This document shows, one piece after another, positions 1 to 9,061 of a stretch of DNA of 64,000 nt. The DNA is taken from positions 54,511 to 118,510 of the forward strand of contig LXTR01000061.1 in the NCBI GenBank assembly GCA_001683825.1, written 5' to 3'. Origin of the DNA: Flavobacteriaceae bacterium CP2B (GTDB lineage Bacteria; Bacteroidota; Bacteroidia; Flavobacteriales; Flavobacteriaceae). Within the stretch, counting starts at the first letter, position 1; each line of letters begins with the position of its first letter. A program made the translations under genes and the position numbers. The notes beneath the pieces were generated by a model. The model made no database searches, had not been told where the DNA came from, and worked only from the letters and a program-made list of their open reading frames with translations.

Positions 1-1
1 C

Positions 2-235
2 AGTACCACAGGGGCCATGGAGGGGTTTGGAGACCCCCAGCGGGACTATTTTGAGCGTATTGCTTCCATGGGGCTGAAAAATCCGCAGATCGTGGGCTTT
101 GGCATCAGCAATGCCCAAACTTTTGAAGCGGCCACCCGGCAGGCCAAGGGAGCCATCATTGGCTCCGCTTTTATCAAACACCTTACCGAATCGGGTATTG
201 AAGATATCGGTGGTTTTATAAAAAGAATTCGCTAG
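2..235 (+). CDS. trpA: Tryptophan synthase alpha subunit, C-terminal part (5' end outside window)
   Basis: The visible 77 residues form the end of TrpA, the TIM-barrel subunit that cleaves indole-3-glycerol phosphate to indole and glyceraldehyde 3-phosphate in the last step of tryptophan synthesis. The reading frame is open from the first bases of the window. Recognisable pieces are an STTGA loop at the left edge, the phosphate-binding GFGIS loop and the GAIIGSAFIK segment typical of the family's C-terminus. The stop is at 233-235. The gene is partial only because the window starts inside it. The next gene on the same strand starts 31 bases downstream but is unrelated in function, so co-transcription is possible rather than expected. 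Confidence 0.93.
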   Translation, partial: STTGAMEGFGDPQRDYFERIASMGLKNPQIVGFGISNAQTFEAATRQAKGAIIGSAFIKHLTESGIEDIGGFIKRIR

Positions 236-266
236 TTTTAAACCTTCAATAAAAACCTTCCCCTCC

Positions 267-1769
267 ATGAGAAATTATGCCCTCGCACTTCTTTGTGCCG
301 CATGCAGTGTGTGTTACGCCCAGGACGACGTCCTGGTTAAATCTCAGGTTCGGCATACGATTGATGAACTGAGAGATTTTGTGGCCATCCCCAACGATGC
401 GTTGGAACATGCCGATATCAACCGGAATATCACCTGGCTGCAGGATAAATTCAACGAAAGGGGGTTTAATACCTCTGTGCTGCCCACCGAGGGGGAGTCG
501 CTCTTTTTCGCGGCCCTGCCCATGGAAGACGATAAGCCCACCATCCTGTTTTATATGCATTTTGACGGACAGTCTGTAGACCCTGCCCAATGGGAACAGG
601 CAGACCCCTACAAGGTTGTTTTAAAAGCCCCTGAAGCCGATGGTTGGAAAACCGTCCCTTTTGACCGGCTCAGCGATGATATAGATTATGACTGGCGCCT
701 GTACGGCCGCTCAACCTCGGATGACAAGGGCCCCATTGTCATGTTCCTCAATGCCATCGACCTGCTGCGGAAAACCCAAAAGGAAATGCCGGTAAACGTC
801 AAGGTCATCCTGGACGGGGAAGAAGAGAAAAGCAGTGCCCCCCTGCCAAAGGCTGTGAGGGAGTACCGGGAACTCCTGGAGGCCGACTTCCTGGTAATCG
901 CCGATGGCCCGGTGCACGTCAGCGGCAAGCCCACCGTAGTCTATGGTTGCCGGGGCATTACAACACTGACCCTTACCACCTATGGCCCGGTCAAACCCCA
1001 GCACAGCGGCCATTATGGCAACTATGCCCCTAACCCGGGCTTTCAGCTTGCCCAGCTCCTGGCGGGGATGAAAGATGCCGATGGGAGGGTGCTTATCCAG
1101 GGTTACTATGACGGGATAACGCTGGATGACGCCAACCAGGCGGTCCTCAAAAGCGTGCCCGATGACGCCGGGACTATCAATACCTACCTGGGCATCCGCA
1201 AACCTGAAAAAGTAGGCGCCTTCTACCAGGAAGCCATGCAGTACCCCTCCCTGAATATCAGGGGGATGAGTTCTGGCTGGGTAGGTGAGAAAGCGCGGAC
1301 CATCGTACCCGACAAGGCCGTTGCCGAGATCGATATCCGTTTGGTCCCTGAATCCAGGGGGGATCGTATGAAAGCACTTGTGAAAGAACATATTAAAAAA
1401 CAGGGATTTTATATCACCGACAAGGAACCCAGCATGGAAGAACGCCTGGCCCATGACCGGCTGGTCACCCTTGCCGAAGGCACGGTTACCGATGCTTTCC
1501 GCACCGATCTGGACAACCCTTACGGAAAGCATTTGGTACAGCTCCTGAACAATACGTTTAAAGAGGAGGTGGTCCAAATCCGGATTGCAGGAGGAACCGT
1601 ACCCATCGCCCCTTTTGTCAATGAACTGAAGATCCCCGCGTTCCTGTTGCCCATGGTAAACCCCGACAACAACCAGCACAGCCCGAACGAAAACCTGAAG
1701 ATCGGGCAGATTGCCTATGGCCTGAAAGTGTTTTACGGATTGCTCAGTTCGGAAATCCCCAAAAGCTAA
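267..1769 (+). CDS. Exported M20-family metallopeptidase (dipeptidase/carboxypeptidase-like)
   Basis: A 500-residue peptidase of the M20/M25/M40 zinc family. Residues 1-18 form a signal peptide ending in CYA before QDD, so the enzyme is probably periplasmic. The expected metal and catalytic positions are present in order: a HxD pair (His98, Asp100), the SDDKGP segment around Asp152, a DGEEE segment at 183-187 that holds the general-base and metal-binding acids, and a late His in the C-terminal NNQHSP segment. Length fits exported members of the family. The exact substrate cannot be told; di- or oligopeptide hydrolysis is the family norm. The ATG follows the trpA stop by 31 bases. Confidence 0.88.
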   Translation: MRNYALALLCAACSVCYAQDDVLVKSQVRHTIDELRDFVAIPNDALEHADINRNITWLQDKFNERGFNTSVLPTEGESLFFAALPMEDDKPTILFYMHFDGQSVDPAQWEQADPYKVVLKAPEADGWKTVPFDRLSDDIDYDWRLYGRSTSDDKGPIVMFLNAIDLLRKTQKEMPVNVKVILDGEEEKSSAPLPKAVREYRELLEADFLVIADGPVHVSGKPTVVYGCRGITTLTLTTYGPVKPQHSGHYGNYAPNPGFQLAQLLAGMKDADGRVLIQGYYDGITLDDANQAVLKSVPDDAGTINTYLGIRKPEKVGAFYQEAMQYPSLNIRGMSSGWVGEKARTIVPDKAVAEIDIRLVPESRGDRMKALVKEHIKKQGFYITDKEPSMEERLAHDRLVTLAEGTVTDAFRTDLDNPYGKHLVQLLNNTFKEEVVQIRIAGGTVPIAPFVNELKIPAFLLPMVNPDNNQHSPNENLKIGQIAYGLKVFYGLLSSEIPKS

Positions 1770-1883
1770 TCCCCGCCCTGGCCGGCCAGGTACCTTAACA
1801 TTCACTAACAAAGGTTTACAAAGGCTTTAACGGGGATCCGGCGGGAAATTTATTAGGTTATAGGGAACCGAAAAAGAAATAAT

Positions 1884-2027
1884 ATGACCCGCACAAAGGA
1901 TAAAAGAAAATTCAAAAGGAAAGTAGAACAAAGCAATCCTGCCAATCCCACGGCAAATACGAATATCGATACCAACAAGTTCGATATTGATGAGAAAACC
2001 ATTAGGGACCAGCAGAACAAAAAGTAG
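1884..2027 (+). CDS. Small charged hypothetical protein (47 aa)
   Basis: A 47-codon frame starting MTRTKDKRKFKRK and ending QQNKK. The N-terminal third is strongly basic, the middle is rich in Asn, Thr and Pro, and the end is mixed charge. It has no membrane segment or known motif. Support for coding comes from the uninterrupted frame, normal codon use, a position with no competing gene, and a plausible hairpin terminator just after the stop (2051-2077). I do not recognise a family. It could be a small nucleic-acid-associated protein, but that is a guess from charge only. Confidence 0.5.
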   Translation: MTRTKDKRKFKRKVEQSNPANPTANTNIDTNKFDIDEKTIRDQQNKK

Positions 2028-2050
2028 CTTAGTTCCCCAAATGCGAACAA

Positions 2051-2085
2051 AACCCGGGTGCCAAGGTATGCCGGGTTGTATGTTT
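2051..2085 (+). terminator. Possible terminator after the 47-aa gene
   Basis: AACCCGG at 2051-2057 pairs with CCGGGTT at 2071-2077, followed by a moderately T-rich stretch (gtatgtttta). The 13-base loop and interrupted T run make it weaker than the other terminators here. It lies between the end of the small plus-strand gene and the end of the convergent minus-strand gene. Confidence 0.4.
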
Positions 2086-2106
2086 TACCCCCTTTATCTG
2101 CGCAGA

Positions 2107-2832
2107 TCAGTGCCCGTCCTGCCAGCAGGGACTTCCGTGGGGGGTGCCGGGGAAGAACTTCCCGTATTGGAGGACCCGGAAATCCAGGGTGGTTATATGG
2201 GGCGATTCCCTTTTAAGTGCCTTATATGCCTTAAGGCTGCCCACGGCGCGGTTGGCAGCTCCTGAGGGTGCTGTAAGGGAAACGGTGGTAATTACACGGC
2301 CACGGTATGACCGGCCGCTTCCCGCCTTCTCCGGGAGTTGAAATTCATGGATTCGAGGAATGTCATCCGATATCCTTTTGAGGGGTATCCCATACTTCCG
2401 CAGCAACTTCCGGAAAAAGTACTCGGGGCCATTCTTGCTGTTGCCTCCGGTAAACAGGAGCGTATGTACCTGCGGATATTGGTATAGGGTTTGGATGAGG
2501 TCACGGAGTTCCACTTGTTGCATCCCCAGGTCAGAGGCGTCCATTTTCTCGCGGTAGGCGCTTTCCACAATATCACAAATCCCTATTTGCACCTCCCTGA
2601 GGAATGCCTTGCGTTGCCGGATGGCCTCCAGGCTGTTTTCAAAGGTCAGCCCCAACCCGTAAATACGGTCCAGAATAGTCCACAGTTGCCCGTCACGGCT
2701 GCCGTAACAAAAGTTGACATCCCCCGGTTTCAGGTCCCCGGTACTGAAGCGTGGAGGGGGCAGGGTACCTACAATCCAGCGCGTCGCTTCCTTAAAAAGG
2801 AAAGGGGGATACGGATGGGAATGAAAGAACAT
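2107..2832 (-). CDS. Uracil-DNA glycosylase-like protein
   Basis: A 241-residue protein without signal peptide. The N-terminal part (HPYPPF near residues 6-11, then IVGTLPPPRF, and a CYGSRDG.LW segment near 42-51) resembles the uracil-DNA glycosylase superfamily fold used by mismatch-type glycosylases in Bacteroidota, where a VG..P motif begins the active-site loop. A later LLFTGGNSKNG segment would be the central strand and loop. Function is inferred as base-excision repair or a related nucleotide-binding role; the catalytic residue cannot be assigned by eye. The start at 2832 is an ATG 37 bases downstream of the pyc stop, so the gene may be transcribed with pyc. Confidence 0.6.
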   Translation of the reverse strand: MFFHSHPYPPFLFKEATRWIVGTLPPPRFSTGDLKPGDVNFCYGSRDGQLWTILDRIYGLGLTFENSLEAIRQRKAFLREVQIGICDIVESAYREKMDASDLGMQQVELRDLIQTLYQYPQVHTLLFTGGNSKNGPEYFFRKLLRKYGIPLKRISDDIPRIHEFQLPEKAGSGRSYRGRVITTVSLTAPSGAANRAVGSLKAYKALKRESPHITTLDFRVLQYGKFFPGTPHGSPCWQDGH

Positions 2833-2869
2833 GGTTGATGGTGCTTACGGTACAACCGCCAAAGGCCAT

Positions 2870-5800
2870 TTATTTCAGGGTTACCACCAGGTCGTCTGTA
2901 TTAACCAGGGTACCCCCATGGAGTTGGATGCGATCTACCTCGCCCTCTTCCGGGGCCGTTACGGTGGTTTCCATTTTCATGGCTTCAATGACAAAGAGGG
3001 GCTGGTTTTTCCTGACCTTCTGCCCTTTTTTGACCAATACGTTGGACAACATCCCCTGCAGGGGGGCGCCAATCTGGTGGGGGTCTGCGGTATCGGCCTT
3101 GACGTTTTCCACCTTATCGACCTTAACAGACGTGTCCTTGACCAACACATTGCGCAACTGCCCGTTCACCTTGAAAAAGATGCTTACGTTCCCGGCTTCG
3201 TCCGGTTCCCCTTTAAGCATCAGGGAAATAAGGACGTTTTTGCCGCGGTCCAGTTCTACCATGATCTCTTCGCCCACTTCCATCCCGTAAAAGAAATTCT
3301 TGGTGGGAATATTGGTCACGTTGCCGTATTCTACATGCTTGTTGTACGCTTCTGTAAATACCTTGGGGTAGAGCTTGTAGGAGAGGAAGTCGGTCATGTG
3401 GAGCTCCCGTCCCATCCCTTTTTTGAACTTGCGGCGGAAGGAAGCAAATTCCTTCTCGAAATCTACAGGCTCCAGGTGTGCGTTGGGTCGGTCTGTATAG
3501 GGACGCTCATCCTTGAGGATCATTTTCTGTACCTTTTCTGGGAAACCACCCACCGGTTGCCCCAGGTCTCCTTTGAAGAAGCTGATCACCGATTGGGGAT
3601 ACGAGAGCGTATCGCCCTTTTCGAGCACATCCTGGGTAGTCAGCCCGTTGCTGATCAGGTACTGTGCCATGTCGCCCACCACCTTTGAACTGGGGGTTAC
3701 CTTTATAATATCCCCGAACAATTCATTGACATCGGCATACATATTGGTGATCTCGGGGAATTTATGTTCCAGTCCCAGCGCAATGGCCTGCCCTTTCAGG
3801 TTGGAATACTGCCCGCCGGGGATCTCGTGTTTATAGACTTCCCCGGTCCCGGCCTTGAGACCGGATTCAAAGGGGTAATAATACGATCGGACGGTTTCCC
3901 AATAGTTGGAATACTCCGCCAACTTGTCCCTGTTGATGGGGTTTTCCCTGGGGTTGAAACGCATCATTTCCACCAGGGAGTTGAAATTGGGCTGTGAGGT
4001 CATACCAGACAAGCCCCCCAACGCCACATCCACTACATCGACACCCGCCTCGATGGCCTTCAGGTATGTGGCTGACTGGACCGAAGAGGTATCATGGGTA
4101 TGCAGGTGGATGGGGATATTGACTTCAGATTTCAAAGCAGCAATAAGCTCATAGGCCGCATAGGGCTTCAGCAGGCCGGCCATGTCCTTAACCCCCAGGA
4201 TATGGGCCCCCGCATTCTCCAGGTCTTTGGCGAGCTGAAGGTAGTACTTCAGGTTGTATTTGGACTTGGAACCATCCAGGATGTCCCCTGTGTAGCAAAG
4301 GGATCCCTCGGCCAGTCCGCCGGTATGCTTGCGTACATGCTCGATACAGGGGGCCAGGGATTTCATCCAGTTCAGGGAGTCAAAAATACGGAAGACATCC
4401 ACCCCGGTTTCCCAGGCCTCTGCCACAAAGCGTTCAATCAGGTTGTCGGGATAGGCCGTGTAGCCTACGCCGTTTGACCCCCGGATTAGCATCTGCAGGA
4501 GGATATTGGGCATGGCTTTCCGAAGCAGCGCCAGGCGTTCCCACGGGTTTTCCTGCAGGAACCTCAGGCACACATCAAAGGTGGCACCTCCCCAGACCTC
4601 CATGCTGAAAACTTCCGGGTGGTTTTTGGCATAGCCTTCCGCTACCTTGATCATATCAATAGTGCGCATGCGGGTTGCCAACAGGCTCTGGTGCGCGTCC
4701 CGCATGGTGGTATCCGTGAAATGGACCTTCTTTTCGTCCTTCAGCCATGCCGCAAAACCTTCGGGGCCCATTTCCGTCAGCAGGTCTTTGGTTCCTTTGG
4801 GATAAGCGGTATCCCTGGGGAAGGAAGGCACCTGGGGTTTGGAAAAAACATGTTTGGGATCCACGAATTTGACATCGGGGTTCCCGTTGACGATGGTCTC
4901 CCCCAAAATTGCCAGTAACTTGTTGGCCCTGTTCCTGGGTTCCACGAATTCGAAAAGGCAGGGCTCATCTTTTATAAAGTTCACTGTCACTTTCCCTTCC
5001 CGGAAGGTTGGATGTTTCAGGATATTGTCCAGGAAGGCCATATTGGTCTTTACCCCCCTGATGCGGAATTCGGCCAGCGCCCTGCGCATTTTGCGGCAGG
5101 ATCCGTCAAGGGTGCGGCTCATGGCCGAGACCTTCACCAGCATGGAATCGAAAAAGGGCGATATGTGTACGCCCTGGTACAGGCTACCCGCATCCAGCCG
5201 GATCCCAAAGCCCGAAGCACTGCGGTAGGTGGTGATCACCCCGTAGTCCGGCTTGAAATCATTGGCAGGGTCTTCCGTGGTAATCCGGCACTGCAGGGCA
5301 TATCCGTTGACATGGACCGATGCCTGGTCCTTGATCTTGATCTGCTGGTCAGACAACTTATAACCCCCGGCAATGAACAGTTGCGCCTTCACCAGGTCGA
5401 TGTTGGTAATCATTTCGGTCACCGTGTGCTCTACCTGTATCCTGGGGTTCACTTCAATGAAGTAGATACTGCCGTCATCGTCCACCAGGAACTCTACCGT
5501 ACCAATGTTGTTGTAGTCTACCGCCTTGCAGATATCTACCGCATAGCGGTAAAGAAGGTCTTTGGTCTCCTGGCTGAGCCCGAGGGATGGGGCAAATTCG
5601 ATCACCTTCTGGTACCTTCTCTGTACCGAGCAATCGCGCTCGTACAAGTGTACGATGTTCCCATGCGTATCCGCGACGATTTGAATTTCGATATGCTTGG
5701 GGTTCTCGACGAATTTTTCCAGGAAGACCGTATCGTCTCCAAAGGCATTCAGGGATTCGCGCTTTGCCTCAGGGAAGGACTTTTTCAACTCGTCTTCCGT

Positions 5801-6322
5801 ACGAATCACCCGCATTCCGCGTCCGCCTCCGCCCGAAGCTGCCTTCAGCATGATGGGATATCCTATGCGTTTGGCCTCCGAAAGGGCAATTTTTATATCC
5901 GTCAGGTCCCGTTCACTACTTTGTATGACAGGGACTTTATTGGCCACGGCCACTTCCTTGGCGGTGATTTTATCGCCCAGGGCCTTAAGAACAGAGACTT
6001 TGGGGCCCACGAAAATAATCCCGTTCTCCTCACATTTCCTGGCGAAAGTGGCGTTCTCGGACAAGAACCCATAACCCGGGTGAATCGCGTCTACCTGGTT
6101 TTCCCTGGCGATACGGATAATGGCGTCCATATCCAGGTACGGTTTCAGGGGTTCATTCTCCTCCCCTATCTGGTAGCATTCATCGGCCTTATATCGGTGC
6201 AGGGAGTACCGGTCTTCATAGGTATAAATCCCTACCGTCTTCAGGCCGATTTCTACACACGCCCTGAATATTCGTATCGCAATTTCTCCCCGGTTGGCTA
6301 CTAAAACTTTCTTGATCTCCAC
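2870..6322 (-). CDS. pyc: Pyruvate carboxylase
   Basis: A full-length 1150-residue single-chain pyruvate carboxylase, which carboxylates pyruvate to oxaloacetate using ATP and bicarbonate. Domain order: biotin carboxylase (about 1-450, opening with KVLVANRGEIA and an ATP-grasp glycine loop GGGGRGM near 163), carboxyltransferase (about 530-820, starting with the metal/active-site FTDTTMRDAHQS segment), a carboxylase-associated domain, and a C-terminal biotinyl domain with EAMKMET, the biotin acceptor being Lys1116. The start codon is GTG at 6322 and gives the canonical N-terminus. A TATGTTTG promoter element lies 41 bases upstream. A biotin ligase gene lies at 17.4 kb and would modify this enzyme. 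Confidence 0.97.
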   Translation of the reverse strand: MEIKKVLVANRGEIAIRIFRACVEIGLKTVGIYTYEDRYSLHRYKADECYQIGEENEPLKPYLDMDAIIRIARENQVDAIHPGYGFLSENATFARKCEENGIIFVGPKVSVLKALGDKITAKEVAVANKVPVIQSSERDLTDIKIALSEAKRIGYPIMLKAASGGGGRGMRVIRTEDELKKSFPEAKRESLNAFGDDTVFLEKFVENPKHIEIQIVADTHGNIVHLYERDCSVQRRYQKVIEFAPSLGLSQETKDLLYRYAVDICKAVDYNNIGTVEFLVDDDGSIYFIEVNPRIQVEHTVTEMITNIDLVKAQLFIAGGYKLSDQQIKIKDQASVHVNGYALQCRITTEDPANDFKPDYGVITTYRSASGFGIRLDAGSLYQGVHISPFFDSMLVKVSAMSRTLDGSCRKMRRALAEFRIRGVKTNMAFLDNILKHPTFREGKVTVNFIKDEPCLFEFVEPRNRANKLLAILGETIVNGNPDVKFVDPKHVFSKPQVPSFPRDTAYPKGTKDLLTEMGPEGFAAWLKDEKKVHFTDTTMRDAHQSLLATRMRTIDMIKVAEGYAKNHPEVFSMEVWGGATFDVCLRFLQENPWERLALLRKAMPNILLQMLIRGSNGVGYTAYPDNLIERFVAEAWETGVDVFRIFDSLNWMKSLAPCIEHVRKHTGGLAEGSLCYTGDILDGSKSKYNLKYYLQLAKDLENAGAHILGVKDMAGLLKPYAAYELIAALKSEVNIPIHLHTHDTSSVQSATYLKAIEAGVDVVDVALGGLSGMTSQPNFNSLVEMMRFNPRENPINRDKLAEYSNYWETVRSYYYPFESGLKAGTGEVYKHEIPGGQYSNLKGQAIALGLEHKFPEITNMYADVNELFGDIIKVTPSSKVVGDMAQYLISNGLTTQDVLEKGDTLSYPQSVISFFKGDLGQPVGGFPEKVQKMILKDERPYTDRPNAHLEPVDFEKEFASFRRKFKKGMGRELHMTDFLSYKLYPKVFTEAYNKHVEYGNVTNIPTKNFFYGMEVGEEIMVELDRGKNVLISLMLKGEPDEAGNVSIFFKVNGQLRNVLVKDTSVKVDKVENVKADTADPHQIGAPLQGMLSNVLVKKGQKVRKNQPLFVIEAMKMETTVTAPEEGEVDRIQLHGGTLVNTDDLVVTLK

Positions 6323-6362
6323 GCTAAATATTTAATTCTAATAAACAAGGTTGTAAGGACGA

Positions 6363-6393
6363 CAAACATAGGGTTTTTGACCTAAGAAAGCAA
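6363..6393 (-). promoter_or_regulatory. Predicted promoter of pyc
   Basis: Read on the minus strand, TATGTTTG (6370-6363) matches the Bacteroidota -7 consensus TAnnTTTG exactly, with a TTG at 6393-6391 separated by 20 bases as the -33 element. The inferred leader before the GTG start is about 35 nucleotides. Confidence 0.6.
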
Positions 6394-6552
6394 TGTGATA
6401 AAGTGATAAATAGCACCTAATTTGTTAGAATTCCACATAAAAAACTGCCCGTGTCAAACAAGCATGCGCCCTGTTTGTTAAGACCGCCACGGAATACGCA
6501 AAATCCCACAGGCGTTCGCCATTTGCGCCGGGGACGGGGAAATGGCCCACAC

Positions 6553-6583
6553 TTGACATTCTGGGCCAGGATTCCTACCTTTA
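6553..6583 (+). promoter_or_regulatory. Predicted promoter of the THX gene
   Basis: TTGACA at 6553-6558 and TACCTTTA at 6576-6583, close to TAnnTTTG, are spaced 17 bases apart and sit about 22 bases upstream of the THX start codon. Confidence 0.5.
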
Positions 6584-6604
6584 AGACCGGCAAAACATCA
6601 TTCT

Positions 6605-6733
6605 ATGGGAAAAGGAGATAAAAAATCTAAAAGGGGCAAAATCGCCAACAAATCCTATGGTGCCAGGCGCCCCAGGAAGATTCGTAAGAAGCCTACGGTA
6701 GAGGAAAAGATCAACGTGAAAAACAAGGCTTAA
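6605..6733 (+). CDS. 30S ribosomal protein THX
   Basis: A 42-residue, very basic protein beginning MGKGDKKSKRGKI and containing SYGARRPRKIRKKP. This matches the THX family of small 30S subunit proteins found in Bacteroidota and Thermus, which pack against the 16S rRNA head. It is too short for many gene callers. The stop overlaps by four bases the stop of the convergent lipoprotein gene. A good promoter lies directly upstream. Family assignment rests on the characteristic GKGD...RGK..N.S.G..RP pattern. Confidence 0.9.
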   Translation: MGKGDKKSKRGKIANKSYGARRPRKIRKKPTVEEKINVKNKA

Positions 6734-7095
6734 TCAGCCTCAAAATGCAATAGCACCTCGCCTTCTTCGGTCACATCGAGTTCGTAGGTGTACAGGCCGA
6801 TGGGCAATACCGTTTCCCCCACGAAATCAACAGGTTGCAATACATAGGTCTCTTCACCGGACCGAATGGATATATAGGCGTATCTATAGGCCGTTTCATA
6901 CGGCAGGTAATCCGAATACGCATCGGGGGCTATGTCCATATGCAGGGTTTCCTGTTCCCCCACCTGTACCTCATCAAAGGTCATACCGCTCACATTCCTG
7001 ATGCGGATGTTGATTGTGCTGAGATCGTCATCCCTGTCAGTGCAGGATGCGACCATCATCCCCAGGGTAAGGCAAAAGATGTAAATGGTTTTCAT
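6730..7095 (-). CDS. Small lipoprotein of unknown function
   Basis: A 121-residue protein with a signal peptide ending in the lipobox VASC, Cys18 being the predicted lipidation site, followed by a short acidic stretch (TDRDDD) that would act as spacer. The remaining 95 residues look like a beta-sandwich with alternating hydrophobic strands and no cysteine. I do not recognise a named family; similar small lipoproteins are common in Flavobacteriia. Its stop overlaps the THX stop by four bases in convergent orientation, with no visible terminator between them. Confidence 0.75.
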   Translation of the reverse strand: MKTIYIFCLTLGMMVASCTDRDDDLSTINIRIRNVSGMTFDEVQVGEQETLHMDIAPDAYSDYLPYETAYRYAYISIRSGEETYVLQPVDFVGETVLPIGLYTYELDVTEEGEVLLHFEAD

Positions 7096-7154
7096 AGGGC
7101 CAGCGAATTAGTAGCGCAGATGTACCATAGTAACGTTGGCATTCCAAAATTATT

Positions 7155-7916
7155 CTATCGCACGAATACCGGCTGATGCTCTTTCAGTGTATGTTCTTTG
7201 CTGAAGCAGTAGTCCAAAGCATCAAAGCCCCTGATATCGTCCAGGGACCGCGCATTGTTCTCCAGGAGGTATCGGACCATGGCCCCCCGGGCCTTTTTGG
7301 CGAAAAAACTAATCACTTTCAGGTTGTCATTCTTCCAATCCTTGAATATGGGCGTTACCACAGGGGCTTTTAATTTTTTTGAATCCAGGGCATTGAAATA
7401 TTCGTTGCTGGCCAGGTTCACGAAGAGTTCCCCTTCTTGCAGCTCCGCGTCCAGATGTTCGGTGAGTGTTTTTTTCCAGAATTCATACAGGTTTTTCTTT
7501 CGGCCTACTTTAAGTTGGGTGCCCATCTCCAAGCGGTAGGGTTGCATAAGGTCAAAAGGCTTCAGGATCCCGTAAAGCCCGGAGAGGATTCTCAGGCTTT
7601 GCTGGAGGCGGTCAAGGGTATCATCCCCCAGGGTGTAAGCATCAAGCCCCTGGTAGACATCCCCGTCAAAGGCGTAGATCGCAGGGCGGGCATTGTCCTG
7701 GCTGAAGGGGGTTGTGAAATCCTGGTTCCGCTGCCAGTTGAGTTCGGCCAGCTCGTTGGAAATATCCATGAGTTTCGACAGGGCTTTGGGCTTTTTCCTG
7801 GCCAAAATACGATTGAGTTTTTCTGCTTGTTCCAGGAATTCCGGCTGACTCGCCCTGCCATTCGGCAGGGGGCGTTCATAATCAAGGGATTTTGCCGGGG
7901 AGATCACTATTTTCAT
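7155..7916 (-). CDS. yaaA: Peroxide stress protein YaaA (UPF0246/DUF328)
   Basis: A 253-residue cytosolic protein beginning MKIVISPAKSLDY, the family signature. Other landmarks are the YAFDGDVYQGLDA segment, ILSGLYGILKPFD and the C-terminal FFAKKARGAM. In E. coli the homologue lowers free intracellular iron and limits oxidative DNA damage during peroxide stress; this role is transferred from the family. The ATG at 7916 was chosen over an upstream in-frame TTG because it gives the conserved N-terminus. The gene lies 113 bases downstream of rluD on the same strand. Confidence 0.93.
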   Translation of the reverse strand: MKIVISPAKSLDYERPLPNGRASQPEFLEQAEKLNRILARKKPKALSKLMDISNELAELNWQRNQDFTTPFSQDNARPAIYAFDGDVYQGLDAYTLGDDTLDRLQQSLRILSGLYGILKPFDLMQPYRLEMGTQLKVGRKKNLYEFWKKTLTEHLDAELQEGELFVNLASNEYFNALDSKKLKAPVVTPIFKDWKNDNLKVISFFAKKARGAMVRYLLENNARSLDDIRGFDALDYCFSKEHTLKEHQPVFVR

Positions 7917-8029
7917 GCGTACAATTTTGGGTAAAAATAACAAAGTATTCCTGGATACTGCCGTCGTCCAAAAAGACTTTAGAAATGCGACTATTGAGGA
8001 AATTTATGGCAGGGGGCCAGGGCGGTTCC

Positions 8030-9058
8030 TCAGGACTGTGAATGTCGGGAATAGTCCCTCCATTTTTCGATGCATTGCCTCATATCGTCCGGGATTTCCG
8101 CGCTGAACCGCATCATTTCCCCACTTACCGGATGCACAAAACCCAGGGTCCTGGCATGGAGTGCCTGCCTGGGGAGGATTTTAAAAGCATTCTCCACAAA
8201 TTGCCTGTATTTGGTAAAGGTCGTCCCCTTCAGTATTTTGTCGCCCCCGTAGCGCTCGTCATTAAAGAGCGTATGCCCGATATGTTTCATATGCACCCGT
8301 ATCTGGTGTGTCCTGCCGGTTTCAAGGGTACAGGCGACCAGGGTGACATAGCCAAGGCGTTCGAGCACCGAGTAATGTGTCACCGCCTCTTTTCCCTGCT
8401 CTCCGGCCGGGAACACCTGCATTTGCAAACGGTTCTTGGGATTCCGCCCTATATGCCCCTCAACAGTGCCCTTTTCGGCCTCCACATTGCCCCAGACAAG
8501 GGCTATATATTCCCGCTCGCTGGTTTTGTCATAGAATTGCCGTGCCAGGTGTGCCATGGCCGCTTCGGTCTTGGCTATGACCAGCAGCCCCGAGGTATCT
8601 TTGTCGATCCTGTGCACCAGCCCGGGCCTTTCATTGCTGTTCATCGGGAGTTTATCAATATGGTAGAGCAGGGCGTTTATGAGCGTACCCGAATAGTTTC
8701 CATGTCCCGGATGTACCACCATGCCGGCCGGCTTGTTCACCACCAGCAGCACCGCATCTTCGTACACAATATCCAGGGGGATGTCTTCGGGGACCAGCAG
8801 GAATTCATGCGGGGGATGCTCAAAGAGGACCCGTACCTCGTCTCCGGGTTTTACCTTGTAGTTTTGCTTGACGATACTGTCGTTTACCCAGATATGCCCG
8901 TCTTTGGCCGCTTGTTGGATCTTGTTTCGCGTGGCATTCTCAATCAGGTTCATCAGGAACTTATCTACCCTAAGGGGTTTCTGCCCCCGGGCTGCTACAA
9001 AGCTAAAATGTTCGAATAGCTCCTCTTCGTTCGGGTCCTGTTGCGGGGAAGGGTCCAT
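8030..9058 (-). CDS. rluD: 23S rRNA pseudouridine synthase, RluD type
   Basis: A 342-residue RluA/RluD-family pseudouridine synthase. An S4 RNA-binding domain covers about residues 29-90 (RVDKFLMNLIENATR), and the catalytic domain carries HRIDKDTSGLLV at 149-160 with Asp152 as the catalytic aspartate. The family isomerises uridines in helix 69 of 23S rRNA. The length, slightly above 320, is normal for Bacteroidota RluD with an acidic N-terminal extension. The start lies three bases after the stop of the PASTA protein gene, so the two form an operon. Confidence 0.93.
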   Translation of the reverse strand: MDPSPQQDPNEEELFEHFSFVAARGQKPLRVDKFLMNLIENATRNKIQQAAKDGHIWVNDSIVKQNYKVKPGDEVRVLFEHPPHEFLLVPEDIPLDIVYEDAVLLVVNKPAGMVVHPGHGNYSGTLINALLYHIDKLPMNSNERPGLVHRIDKDTSGLLVIAKTEAAMAHLARQFYDKTSEREYIALVWGNVEAEKGTVEGHIGRNPKNRLQMQVFPAGEQGKEAVTHYSVLERLGYVTLVACTLETGRTHQIRVHMKHIGHTLFNDERYGGDKILKGTTFTKYRQFVENAFKILPRQALHARTLGFVHPVSGEMMRFSAEIPDDMRQCIEKWRDYSRHSQS

Positions 9059-9061
9059 AGG

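Noticed and set aside
1777..1790. Perfect 14-bp palindrome CCTGGCCGGCCAGG after the M20 gene
   Set aside because: No T run and no loop of suitable size, so not a convincing terminator; too short to call a binding site.
711..1811. 366-codon minus-strand frame opposite the M20 peptidase
   Set aside because: No recognisable family and it lies under a complete M20 enzyme with signal peptide and metal motifs.
5012..6304. 430-codon plus-strand frame antisense to pyc
   Set aside because: It mirrors the pyc codons, has no family features and pyc is complete and conserved.
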